The translations under genes were made by a program, and so were the position numbers. Source: Marinilabiliales bacterium (GTDB taxonomy: Bacteria; Bacteroidota; Bacteroidia; Bacteroidales; ML635J-15). Taken from it: DNA of 64,000 bases. Position 1 is the first letter of the stretch; each line of letters starts with the position of its first letter. Of the stretch, positions 24,532 through 32,682 are shown in pieces. The notes under the pieces were generated by a model. That model saw nothing but the letters and a program-made list of their open reading frames with translations. It did no database searches and was not told the DNA's origin. The stretch is from assembly GCA_002869385.1 (NCBI GenBank), contig PKTB01000024.1:1-64000 (forward strand), written 5' to 3'.

Positions 24532-25323
24532 TCAAAAATGCCTATTATTCCTGCCAAAACCTTGTTTTTTTAAACTATCCTTTATATCAATCTCATTGTC
24601 AGGGTTAAGATTGCTACCAACTGCCTCAATTAAGCTTGCTTCATCATTCTGGGGAGATTTTACCTTATCAGAAATTGGGTAAGCATCCATTAAATTAGCA
24701 TCAAACGGATAAAGCATATCTGTAATATCTGTTAATGCTGTTCGTGAACTCAACCATTTCTTTTCTTGGTAGGGAGTAAGAATAACCGGTGAACGATGAT
24801 GAGGAATTTTTTGCATCAGTTCATTTGCAGTAGCAGTAATAATTGAAAAACTGCGCAATGTCTCACCTGTTTGTGGATTAATCCAATCATCATATAATCC
24901 TGCAAAAGAAAAAGGCCTTTGTTTGTTTTTAAGGAAAACCAGATATTGTTCAGACAGACCGTTTTTTGTTGTACCTTCGATAAAGGCATCTGCAGGAACT
25001 AAACACCTTTGCGAGCGAATTGGCTTACGAAATGCGGGTTTATTTATAATATCTTTAGCACCTTTGAATTTGGGGTCGTTTTCTTTATTTCTATCACCTT
25101 CTGCACGTGCATTAAATAAATACATAGATTTTTTTGCCCAAAATGGAGTTAAGCCAAAAATTGCCGGCATTATTTTTTCAGGAGCATCACCGGGAATTAT
25201 TAAACTTGATTTTCCAGGAGAAATATTAAATGAAGGACTATAATCTATACCTTCAACAGCGGTAGCATTATATCTGGATTCCAGTTTTTCTAATTTCTGA
25301 ACAAGTATAAATCGTCCGCACAT
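24532..25323 (-). CDS. SRAP domain protein (YedK/HMCES family abasic-site DNA crosslinker)
   Basis: This 263-residue protein has all hallmark residues of the SRAP family: N-terminal MCGRF, whose Cys2 forms the covalent link to abasic DNA after Met removal, then NARAEG, RCLVPADAFIEG, FSIITATAN and PHHRSPVIL with the catalytic His. Family members shield abasic sites in single-stranded DNA by a thiazolidine crosslink. The Cys2 requirement fixes the start at 25323. A C-terminal tail of about 40 residues (from SPQNDEASL) extends beyond the usual domain and is low-complexity. It may be of interest given the possible G-to-T mutation pattern in this window, but no link is shown. Confidence 0.93.
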   Translation of the reverse strand: MCGRFILVQKLEKLESRYNATAVEGIDYSPSFNISPGKSSLIIPGDAPEKIMPAIFGLTPFWAKKSMYLFNARAEGDRNKENDPKFKGAKDIINKPAFRKPIRSQRCLVPADAFIEGTTKNGLSEQYLVFLKNKQRPFSFAGLYDDWINPQTGETLRSFSIITATANELMQKIPHHRSPVILTPYQEKKWLSSRTALTDITDMLYPFDANLMDAYPISDKVKSPQNDEASLIEAVGSNLNPDNEIDIKDSLKKQGFGRNNRHF

Positions 25324-25372
25324 ATTGTCATCTTTTTCGGTAAATGCTAATTAAGTTTCCTAATTTACATGA

Positions 25373-25843
25373 TTAAACTTCATTGTTTTCTTTCGCTTCG
25401 TATGAGCTTGGAGCTTCATCTAATAAATCCGTTTTTGTTTTCTCATATACTCTCATATAATTTGGTGCAGTTTCGTAATATAGGGTAAATTTTGCTTTAG
25501 TAAATTCCAATAGTTCATTTGCATAATTTGAATAAGAATTAAATGTGTGTAAGTAACCTTCAACGATTTCAAATGATCCTGAGTACAAAATTAGTGTATC
25601 TGTTGGTGTTACAGATAAAATTACAATTACATCTTCTTCAGCGGCATCTTGATAAACTTTATTGTTTTTATAAAAAAGCATATACCTTGTGTCTTCAGAA
25701 GAGTATTCAGATTTCCACGCACCGTACATGTCCTTTGTTTCTACTTTATCTAATGGAATAATTCTGTTTTTACATCCTGTTAACAAAGCAGTCAACAATA
25801 TTGCTGAGATGAATACATACTTTAAATTAGAATAAGTTCTCAT
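25373..25843 (-). CDS. Hypothetical lipoprotein
   Basis: From the ATG at 25843 this encodes about 156 residues with a lipoprotein signal peptide (VFISAILLTALLTGC), so Cys is lipidated and the protein is membrane-anchored. A frame extending to 25930 exists, but it overlaps a TATCTTTG promoter element and lacks a signal at its N-terminus. The mature region has a lipocalin-like flavour (GAWKSEYSSEDTRYMLFYKNNKVY), with alternating strands, but no family was confidently recognised. The gene is divergent from the methyltransferase at 26100. Confidence 0.72.
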   Translation of the reverse strand: MRTYSNLKYVFISAILLTALLTGCKNRIIPLDKVETKDMYGAWKSEYSSEDTRYMLFYKNNKVYQDAAEEDVIVILSVTPTDTLILYSGSFEIVEGYLHTFNSYSNYANELLEFTKAKFTLYYETAPNYMRVYEKTKTDLLDEAPSSYEAKENNEV

Positions 25844-25868
25844 ATTTCTGACTTTTTGGTTGATAGCG

Positions 25869-25876
25869 CAAAGATA
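25869..25876 (-). promoter_or_regulatory. -7 element of the lipoprotein gene
   Basis: The minus strand reads TATCTTTG followed by C, a perfect TAnnTTTG match, 25 bases upstream of the ATG at 25843. It supports that start over the longer frame. Confidence 0.55.
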
Positions 25877-25912
25877 ATAAAAGAACTCAAAATTTGTTCT
25901 TATAATTTGACA

Positions 25913-26049
25913 ATCCCCAATAACCAACAACCAACAACCGATTAACTGATTAACTAATCAACTGATTAACTTATTAACTAATCAACTGATTAACTGATTA
26001 ACCGATTAACTGATTAACCGATCAACCGAAAACCGAAAACTGAAAACTG
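25913..26049. repeat. Degenerate short tandem repeat of a CTGATTAAC-type word
   Basis: About eleven copies of a seven-to-nine-base word (variants GATTAACT, AATCAACT, GATCAACC) occupy the divergent intergenic region and grade into AACCGAAAAC words. The same word family occurs at 22470-22560 and 32617-32680. It is too irregular and short-period for a CRISPR array. Confidence 0.75.
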
Positions 26050-26070
26050 CTTATCGATAATAAAAAAAAC

Positions 26071-26079
26071 TAATTTTGC
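26071..26079 (+). promoter_or_regulatory. -7 element of the TRM11-like methyltransferase gene
   Basis: TAATTTTG followed by C is a perfect TAnnTTTG match. It overlaps the TTG at 26076 that begins the longest frame, which makes that TTG an unlikely start codon and favours the GTG at 26100. Confidence 0.5.
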
Positions 26080-26099
26080 TTCTTAATAACAATAAGAAC

Positions 26100-27041
26100 G
26101 TGATTAAGCAAAAATTCATATACACTTTCAAATATAACCATCACTACGCTGATTTATGCAAGCTGGAAACAAGGCAAATATTTGGAAAAGAAGAGCAAAA
26201 TAATCTTCTATTCACAGATGTAGAGTTTGACCCAACAATAAGTCCGTTTATAAGAGAACGATTTGAAATTTTATCATCTTCACCTGATTATTCACAACTA
26301 TTACATCAAATTGAATACAATAATATTAAACTCGAAGGATTTAAAGTAGAATATTTAATTCTGGAAGGCGATGATACAGGATATAAAGAAAGACTAAACA
26401 AACTCCGTGATATTGGCTTCAGGATCGAAGGAATACCTAATTACAAAAGTCCATCAAGAATTTACTCCATTTGCATATATGAGGATGTTTGGTATTTCGG
26501 GATTATGAAAAAACACGATATAGGATGGCATAAACACAAGCAAAAACCGCATTCGTTTAGTTATTCTATTGGTATGGTAACTGCTAAAGCCTTGGCGAGT
26601 ATTGCTGCTAAGGGAGATAAAAGCAACATTCTTTTGGATGCGTGTTGCGGAGTAGGCACCATTATGTTGGAAGCTTGTTTCTCAGGTTTTAAAATAGATG
26701 GCTGTGATATAAATTGGAAAGCCGGAAGGCATACACGAGAAAATCTGAAACATTTTAATTATTCTGCAGATGTATTTAAATCAGATATCAAAAATTTGGA
26801 TATTAACTACGATGCGATTATTATAGATTTGCCTTATAATATTTACACTACCTCAAATGATACGATTAGCCAAAATATCATTGATTCAGCATCTAAACTC
26901 AGCAATCGAATAATTATTGTATCTGTGTCTGATATTAAACAGCAAATAGAAAACTCAGGTCTTAAAGTGAAAGATTTCTGTATTGTTGGTAAACGAGGTA
27001 AATCGAATTTCGAGAGGAAAGTTTGGGTGTGTGAGAAATAG
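26100..27041 (+). CDS. TRM11-like SAM-dependent methyltransferase
   Basis: This protein of about 313 residues has an N-terminal RNA-binding-like region (FIYTFKYNHHYADLCKLE) and a C-terminal Rossmann methyltransferase. Visible motifs are LLDACCGVGTIMLEA (SAM-binding motif I), DGCDINWKAG, and IIIDLPYNIY, a DPPY-like catalytic motif IV seen in N2-guanosine and other amino-methyltransferases. The family methylates tRNA guanosines, and the exact target here is unknown. No in-frame ATG exists upstream of the domain. GTG at 26100 is chosen over TTG at 26076 because the latter overlaps a promoter -7 element. The gene stands alone. Confidence 0.82.
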   Translation: MIKQKFIYTFKYNHHYADLCKLETRQIFGKEEQNNLLFTDVEFDPTISPFIRERFEILSSSPDYSQLLHQIEYNNIKLEGFKVEYLILEGDDTGYKERLNKLRDIGFRIEGIPNYKSPSRIYSICIYEDVWYFGIMKKHDIGWHKHKQKPHSFSYSIGMVTAKALASIAAKGDKSNILLDACCGVGTIMLEACFSGFKIDGCDINWKAGRHTRENLKHFNYSADVFKSDIKNLDINYDAIIIDLPYNIYTTSNDTISQNIIDSASKLSNRIIIVSVSDIKQQIENSGLKVKDFCIVGKRGKSNFERKVWVCEK

Positions 27042-27288
27042 AACTTATATTTTTAGGATTACCTACATCATTATTTTCAACCGAAGTCCACAGGGCGATT
27101 ATAACAAGGTTAAATCCAAACTAACAAGTATTATTTGTATTTCCTGAATTTTCCGAAGCTATCCTAAGCAAGTAGAATTGTAGTATAATATCAAAGATTT
27201 TAGCAGATTTCAAAAGAACAAAACTTATGAAATTTTGTTTAATATCCATATTTATGTTATATTTATATAATCGAAAGAGAAACAAACT

Positions 27289-27699
27289 ATGAAAAAACTA
27301 ATTCTTCTAATAATCATTTCAAATCTAACTTTATTTGTTTTAAATGCACAAGTTACATTGACAATTGTAATTAAAAGTCTTGAAAATAGTAAAGGGACTA
27401 TATACCTTGACTTTAGAGACGGAAAAGATAAATCACTCAAACATTATTCACAGAAGATTATTGATAATCAATGTAAAATTGTTGTTGATAATTTATCTCC
27501 TGGAAAGTATTATTTTAAATATTTTCATGACGAAAACAATAATGTAGAGCTTGACACTAATATACTTGGAATACCAAAAGAAGGGTATGGATTTTCAAAT
27601 GATGCTGAGGGCAAATTTGGACCACCCGATTTTGAAGAAACTGTTTTCGAAATCATAGATAATGCAACTATTGTTTGTCATCCTAAATATATTTATTAA
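27289..27699 (+). CDS. DUF2141 family secreted protein
   Basis: This 136-residue protein has a signal peptide (ending LFVLNAQ) and the typical DUF2141 signature HDENNNVELDTNILGIPKEG followed by YGFSND and FGPPDFEE. The family is a small beta-sandwich exported protein of unknown function, common in Bacteroidota and Proteobacteria. It lies 26 bases upstream of a lipoprotein gene on the same strand and may head the short operon that continues to 31658. No irregularity was seen. Confidence 0.9.
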   Translation: MKKLILLIIISNLTLFVLNAQVTLTIVIKSLENSKGTIYLDFRDGKDKSLKHYSQKIIDNQCKIVVDNLSPGKYYFKYFHDENNNVELDTNILGIPKEGYGFSNDAEGKFGPPDFEETVFEIIDNATIVCHPKYIY

Positions 27700-27725
27700 T
27701 ATGTTTTGATTTAGTTCGAAAGAAT

Positions 27726-28592
27726 ATGATGAAAAAGCAAAATATAATCAAAGTAATTATTCTAAGTGTTATTGTTTTAATAATTAATGGATGTGCTAAA
27801 CCATTATTATGGCCCGAATCTCCATTATATGATTTTTCTGATTACGAGAGTGAGAAAAGCCTAATTACTGATGTAGATTTAGCAAAACAGGAAATAGTTG
27901 GACACTATGCTCATTATGATGTTGTAGCATATCAGGATTCTTCAACAAAAACACCTATGCTTACCTTTATAATATCTTATGGTTTTACTGACTTTTATTT
28001 GGATAGTGCCGGTAATTTAATTCAATCCGATAGATTTGTAAGGGCTTCTCATAAGATAAATCAAGAGAATATAACATCGCATTTTAGCGATGAGGCTGTA
28101 CAGGCAATTAAACCAAGAAATCATATGGTGGAGATAAGTAAGCAAGATGGGAAATGGCATATTTATAGACCTCCAACACCTAGTTTATTAGGTATTACTG
28201 GCGACCCTTCCAAACCATTATCACAAGATCGGAACGATCCTAATATAACCGATCCTGATAATGACGGTGAGCCCGTAGTGACAGTGAAAATAAATATTGG
28301 GACAATCATTAAAGGAGAAATATATATAACAAGAAGGGAAATATTCACAAACTACATGACACTTAATAATGATGGTACGATTACAGGCTATGTAAAAGAC
28401 GATTCCGAGCAATTTGTTGTCGGAGCATCTCATAAAATATTGGACCAAGAATCAAATAATACTCAACATCCTTCCAAAGGGATGAATCCTATCATTCTAG
28501 TGCCTATCGATGATGAAATCGATACTTTGGAGGAGCTAATGGAAATAAGGGATGAGATATTTCCAAAAGAGCCTGAATTTATTACACAGTAG
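27726..28592 (+). CDS. Hypothetical lipoprotein with acidic Asp-rich insert
   Basis: This 288-residue protein has a lipoprotein signal (VIVLIINGC). The first half looks like a single globular domain (IVGHYAHYDVVAYQDSS, FIISYGFTDFYLD). The middle holds an Asp/Pro-rich stretch (DRNDPNITDPDNDGEP) resembling a calcium-binding loop, and the second half is beta-rich. No family was recognised. It is 26 bases after the DUF2141 gene and 27 bases before a SnoaL-like gene, so operon membership is likely. An envelope location is inferred from the lipobox. Confidence 0.75.
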   Translation: MMKKQNIIKVIILSVIVLIINGCAKPLLWPESPLYDFSDYESEKSLITDVDLAKQEIVGHYAHYDVVAYQDSSTKTPMLTFIISYGFTDFYLDSAGNLIQSDRFVRASHKINQENITSHFSDEAVQAIKPRNHMVEISKQDGKWHIYRPPTPSLLGITGDPSKPLSQDRNDPNITDPDNDGEPVVTVKINIGTIIKGEIYITRREIFTNYMTLNNDGTITGYVKDDSEQFVVGASHKILDQESNNTQHPSKGMNPIILVPIDDEIDTLEELMEIRDEIFPKEPEFITQ

Positions 28593-28619
28593 AAATTTAC
28601 TATGTAAATAATTAAGAAA

Positions 28620-29087
28620 ATGGATAAGGATAAAAACACAGAGCAAGAAAAATATATTATCGAAGATATTGACAAAGTAAAAGAGCTTTGGTCAAAAACG
28701 TATAATACTGAAGGAAAACCTGATTGGTCGCATATTTTGCCATATTATTCTGATGATATTACATTTCGGGATTCAATTCAAACTTTAAGTGGAAAAGAGG
28801 ATTTTACAGCTATGACTGAGCGACTGTCTAAACGCTCAAAAGAGCTTAAGATGGAAATTAAGAATGCAACTAAAGAAGGAAAATTAATTTTTGTTGAATG
28901 GGAAATGACCATTAGTTATAAAAAACGTCCTAGCTCAATAATCTATGGTGCAAGTAGGCTATATCTGAATGATGCCGGTAAAATAGTTTATCAAAGAGAT
29001 TATTATGACTTATGGTGTGATATTTTTGACAACATCCCTCGATTCAATAAAATGTACATAAAGTTTATGCATCGTAAATTTGGTTAG
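28620..29087 (+). CDS. SnoaL/NTF2-like fold protein
   Basis: This 155-residue cytoplasmic protein has the cone-shaped NTF2/SnoaL pattern: an N-terminal helix pair (DIDKVKELWSKTYNTEG), the segment ILPYYSDDITFRDSIQTLSGKE typical of ketosteroid-isomerase-like polyketide cyclases, and C-terminal strands (FVEWEMTISY, SRLYLNDAGKIVYQRDYYD). It directly precedes an SDR gene (nine bases) and an FAD oxidoreductase gene. SnoaL-SDR-FAD oxidoreductase trios are known in bacterial operons with cyclopropane or furan fatty-acid genes, so a lipid-related role is a weak inference. The fold assignment is good, the reaction unknown. Confidence 0.8.
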   Translation: MDKDKNTEQEKYIIEDIDKVKELWSKTYNTEGKPDWSHILPYYSDDITFRDSIQTLSGKEDFTAMTERLSKRSKELKMEIKNATKEGKLIFVEWEMTISYKKRPSSIIYGASRLYLNDAGKIVYQRDYYDLWCDIFDNIPRFNKMYIKFMHRKFG

Positions 29088-29096
29088 GATATCGCA

Positions 29097-30053
29097 ATGG
29101 CAAAAAATAAGAAATTCTGGAAGTATTTTAAGCAATATAAGGTGTCACAAATTATTGCTATGATTAGAAATGGCAATAAAAAACAGCTTACTTGTGATGA
29201 TAGATTTGATAATAAACTTGTTGTAATCACAGGTACAACATCAGGAATAGGTACATATACTGCTAAGAAATATGCTTCAATGGGAGCAGATTTGCTGTGT
29301 ATTAATCGTAACGAGGCAAAATCAAAAAAACTAAAGGAAGAGATTGAATCTCAATACAATATTAAATGCGATTATTTTATTGCTGATTTAAGTAAGCTTA
29401 ATGAAATCCATGAGGTCGCTGATAAACTTGTTGCTCTAGAAAGACCAATAGATGTTTTAATTCATAATGCAGGATTAACACTATCGAAGCAACAACTTAC
29501 TGACGAAGGTTTTGATATGGTTTTTGTTGTTCAGTATATGGCACCGTTTATTATGAATTACAAGTTGATTAATAAACTAAAAGGGCAGGAGAGTGCACGA
29601 ATAATTATGAATAATTCCGAAGGACATCGTTTTGTGCCATGGGGCTTAATATTAGATGATCTGCACTGGAAAAAAAGACGATATTCTGGATTAAAAGCTT
29701 ATGGCTCTGCTAAGCTTGCTCAATTACTTTCAATGCATATATTTAAAGAAAAATTTATTGGATCAAACGTGACGATAAATTCAATGCATCCCGGAGCTGT
29801 TGAATCTGAAACCGGTAAAGATAATTGGAGATTGTATAAATGGTATAAAAAGAACATATTGGGTAAATTCTTAAGGCCAACCGACATTGCTTCGGATTCT
29901 CTTTATTATATGGGTGTTTCAAAAGAAATTCAAACCGTCACTAGTAAATTCTTTAGCCTGACAACCGAAGAGATTCCTTCACCTCCAGCTTGGGATGTGG
30001 AAGAAGCAAAAAAACTATGGGATTTAAGCATCGAAATTTGCAACTTGAACTGA
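29097..30053 (+). CDS. Short-chain dehydrogenase/reductase (SDR)
   Basis: This 318-residue classical-type SDR has the NAD(P)-binding motif TGTTSGIG, the structural NAG motif (IHNAGLTLS), a Ser in the catalytic position (IMNNSEGH) and the active-site YGSAK, all in the right order. A basic N-terminal extension of about 40 residues precedes the Rossmann fold. The sequence resembles retinol-dehydrogenase/WW-oxidoreductase-like SDRs acting on hydrophobic alcohols or ketones. It lies between the SnoaL-like gene and an FAD oxidoreductase gene with gaps of about ten bases, so the three are surely co-transcribed. The substrate is unknown. Confidence 0.9.
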   Translation: MAKNKKFWKYFKQYKVSQIIAMIRNGNKKQLTCDDRFDNKLVVITGTTSGIGTYTAKKYASMGADLLCINRNEAKSKKLKEEIESQYNIKCDYFIADLSKLNEIHEVADKLVALERPIDVLIHNAGLTLSKQQLTDEGFDMVFVVQYMAPFIMNYKLINKLKGQESARIIMNNSEGHRFVPWGLILDDLHWKKRRYSGLKAYGSAKLAQLLSMHIFKEKFIGSNVTINSMHPGAVESETGKDNWRLYKWYKKNILGKFLRPTDIASDSLYYMGVSKEIQTVTSKFFSLTTEEIPSPPAWDVEEAKKLWDLSIEICNLN

Positions 30054-30062
30054 TATAACTTA

Positions 30063-31658
30063 ATGCAAAAGAATCACTATAATACTATTATTGTTGGAGG
30101 CGGTATTGCCGGCCTAACAGCTGCTGCTTATGTTGCCCGGGACAATAAACAAGTGCTCCTGATTGAGAAAAATAAGGAATGTGGCGGATTAGTCAATTCT
30201 TTTAAGCATAAGGGCTTTCAGTTTGAGGCCGGAGTGCGTGCACTCGAAGATGCCGGAATTATTATTCCCATGCTTCAGGACTTAGGTATCGAACTTGAGT
30301 TTAAGAAAAGCCCTGTTACTGTTGGTATTGGGAAAGATGTTCTTCACATAAAAGATAAAAATAGTCTCAATGATTATGGTTCACTTCTAAAAAAGCACTA
30401 TCCCGAAAGCGAAGATGAGATTGATGAGATCATTAAGATTATCCGAAAGATAATGAAACATATGGATGTGCTTTATGGTGTTGCAAATCCTTTTTTTAAG
30501 TACTTGAAGAAAGATTTTAAATTCATTTTTACTGAGCTTTTGCCATGGTTGCCAAAGTTTGCTTTTACAATCGGTAAGATCAATAAGATTAACATGCCTG
30601 TGGAAGATTATCTCGAAACGGTAATATCAAACCAATCTTTACGTGATATTATCTCTCAACACTTTTTTAGGCAAACACCAACATTTTTTGCCCTTTCGTA
30701 TTTCTCTTTATATCTTGATTATCAATATCCTGTGAAAGGTGTAGGATCTTTGGCTGATGCTGTTTATGAAAAAGTTCTTGATTTAGGTGGAGAAGTTAAA
30801 ACAGAAACTATTATCACTCAAGTTAATGCTTCTGAGCAATGGGTAAAAGATGAACAAAACAATATTTACTACTACGATAATCTAATATGGGCAGCCGACT
30901 TAAAATATTTCTATAGCAACACTGATATTAAAGGATTATCTGCTGATATTCAAAGTAAATTTAATGCGGAGAAAACCCAAATGCTTAGCAAACGGGGTGG
31001 AGATTCTGTATATTCTTTATTTATAGAAGTTGATGAACCTCTCGAAAGCTTCGAGAAAATTACTAGTGGTCATTTCTTTTATTCGCCATCCAGTAAAGGC
31101 TTGGGGACTCTGCATACTTCAGACTTGACTCAACTAATACAAAATTGGGATAACATAAGTAAAAAAGAGCTGTACGATTGGCTAGATAAGTTTACAGAAC
31201 TAAATACTTATGAAATCTCCATTCCCGGACTTAAAAACGCGGACTTTGTGCCACAAGGTAAAACAGGTATTATTATTAGTTTTCTAACAGATTATGATTT
31301 GTTCCAGAAACTAAAAGAGAAAAATTGGTACGAAGAGTTCCGTAAGGAATTAGAAGCTAGAATCGTAAATGTTATTACAAACTCAATTTATCCTATGCTT
31401 AAAGAAAAGCTGATGGACAGTTTTAGTTTCACACCTTTGAGTATTCATAACCGTGTTGGTAGTTCCGAAGGAGCAATTGTCGGCTGGTCTTTTCAAGAGT
31501 CTGTACCTGTACCAAATAAAATACAAGATACCCAAAAATCTGTTGTTTCTTCTATACCCAATATCTTTAAAGCCGGGCAATGGACTTACAGCCCTGCAGG
31601 AGTTCCAATGTCAATTTTGACAGGAAAACTGGCTGCTGATAAGGTTTGTAAGTTATAA
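30063..31658 (+). CDS. FAD-dependent oxidoreductase of the phytoene desaturase/retinol saturase type
   Basis: This 531-residue flavoprotein starts with a dinucleotide-binding motif (IIVGGGIAGLTAAAYVA, then LLIEKNKECGGLVNSF) and ends with the FAD-contacting segment GQWTYSPAGVPMSILTGKLAAD, both typical of carotenoid desaturase/isomerase and retinol-saturase families. No membrane segment is evident, but the middle is hydrophobic. The gene is nine bases after the SDR. Together with the SnoaL-like protein this suggests oxidation or saturation of a lipid-like substrate, which is an inference. No phytoene synthase or other carotenoid genes are in the window. Confidence 0.88.
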   Translation: MQKNHYNTIIVGGGIAGLTAAAYVARDNKQVLLIEKNKECGGLVNSFKHKGFQFEAGVRALEDAGIIIPMLQDLGIELEFKKSPVTVGIGKDVLHIKDKNSLNDYGSLLKKHYPESEDEIDEIIKIIRKIMKHMDVLYGVANPFFKYLKKDFKFIFTELLPWLPKFAFTIGKINKINMPVEDYLETVISNQSLRDIISQHFFRQTPTFFALSYFSLYLDYQYPVKGVGSLADAVYEKVLDLGGEVKTETIITQVNASEQWVKDEQNNIYYYDNLIWAADLKYFYSNTDIKGLSADIQSKFNAEKTQMLSKRGGDSVYSLFIEVDEPLESFEKITSGHFFYSPSSKGLGTLHTSDLTQLIQNWDNISKKELYDWLDKFTELNTYEISIPGLKNADFVPQGKTGIIISFLTDYDLFQKLKEKNWYEEFRKELEARIVNVITNSIYPMLKEKLMDSFSFTPLSIHNRVGSSEGAIVGWSFQESVPVPNKIQDTQKSVVSSIPNIFKAGQWTYSPAGVPMSILTGKLAADKVCKL

Positions 31659-31764
31659 TAATGTGCTGTCTGATTAAAAAACTATAAATACATTTACCCT
31701 CAAATGTGAACTCAGAACTTTCCACTATCAAAAGTACCTAACATTCAAAATCAATTAAATTGTT

Positions 31765-31772
31765 TATATTTG
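31765..31772 (+). promoter_or_regulatory. -7 element upstream of lipoprotein gene
   Basis: TATATTTG matches TAnnTTTG and lies 25 bases before the ATG at 31798. No matching -33 element was found. Confidence 0.4.
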
Positions 31773-31797
31773 ATATCATAATCAACATTCAAAACAA

Positions 31798-32529
31798 ATG
31801 AAAAGAAGTGTTTTTATTCAGCTTGCAATTATTGGAATAATGCTATTTAACCTTTCCTGTTCCAATCATGAGACAAACAAAACATCAGAAGACAACTCAA
31901 TTAAAAAATCGGCACAAAAAGACAGTGTTGAGGTTGTAGATACAATAGTGATTTCAGAAGATGTTTTGGAGAATGACTCCTTAATTGAAAATATAGGTGA
32001 CTCAACTTTGGATCTCGATCAGGATGTTATTGATTTCTTAACTTCACTTATTGGAGAATATTCTTTAGAGTCTGTTGATGGATATATTGGTGCCAGTATG
32101 ATGGATTTCTTGAAAATTGAAGAAGGGGCATGGAAGGGTACAGGTTATGTCTTGTCAGATGCCGGTTATGAGGATAAAACATTTGACTTAACTGAAGATG
32201 AAATCAAGGAATTAGAGACCATGAAAATAATAATTGACGATGATTTTAATTTAAGTTTAGTTTGCAAGGGTGAAAAACTTATTGAATCTTGTTTGTATTG
32301 CTCGGATAGTTATCTTGAAAGAATAAGCAATTTATATAAATATGTATATTTTTTAGAAGATGAGATAGTAGATGCAAATACTGCTAAAAAACTAAATATA
32401 CTAAGTCATTATGGAGAGAAAATTACAATAGAATATCACGATAGCGAATTTAAAATGCTTATTACAGATAAAGGATACCCAGAAACAGATGTAAGTGTTG
32501 CTACTTATTACTTTATGAGTAAAAATTAG
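31798..32529 (+). CDS. Hypothetical lipoprotein
   Basis: This 243-residue protein has a lipoprotein signal (IIGIMLFNLSC), a Ser/Lys/Asp-rich linker and an acidic mature domain with two alternating blocks (FLTSLIGEYSLESVDGYIG; YKYVYFLEDEIVDANTAKKL). A CLYC pair might form a disulfide. No family was recognised. It has a separate -7 element and is not closely linked to either neighbour. It is anchored in the inner or outer membrane. Confidence 0.72.
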   Translation: MKRSVFIQLAIIGIMLFNLSCSNHETNKTSEDNSIKKSAQKDSVEVVDTIVISEDVLENDSLIENIGDSTLDLDQDVIDFLTSLIGEYSLESVDGYIGASMMDFLKIEEGAWKGTGYVLSDAGYEDKTFDLTEDEIKELETMKIIIDDDFNLSLVCKGEKLIESCLYCSDSYLERISNLYKYVYFLEDEIVDANTAKKLNILSHYGEKITIEYHDSEFKMLITDKGYPETDVSVATYYFMSKN

Positions 32530-32616
32530 AGGCATTTATTGGTGTTTTTCTATATATTAAACTAAATAGCTGAAAACTATGAAAACTAACACATTTTACT
32601 TTTTTTTATTCATATA

Positions 32617-32680
32617 AACCGATTAACTGATCAACTGATTAAACAGAGAACCAAGAACCTAAAACAGCAAACCGAGAACC
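32617..32680. repeat. Degenerate GATTAACTGATCAAC / AACCnAGAACC simple repeat
   Basis: This short block shares the word family of the repeats at 22470 and 25913. It lies directly before the GH13 amylase gene. Confidence 0.6.
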
Positions 32681-32682
32681 AG

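Noticed and set aside
25913..26049. CRISPR array
   Set aside because: The repeat unit is seven to nine bases, degenerate and without unique spacers of constant length; no cas gene is nearby.
26076..26099. TTG start for the TRM11-like gene
   Set aside because: It overlaps a perfect -7 element, so transcription should begin downstream of it; the GTG at 26100 fits better.
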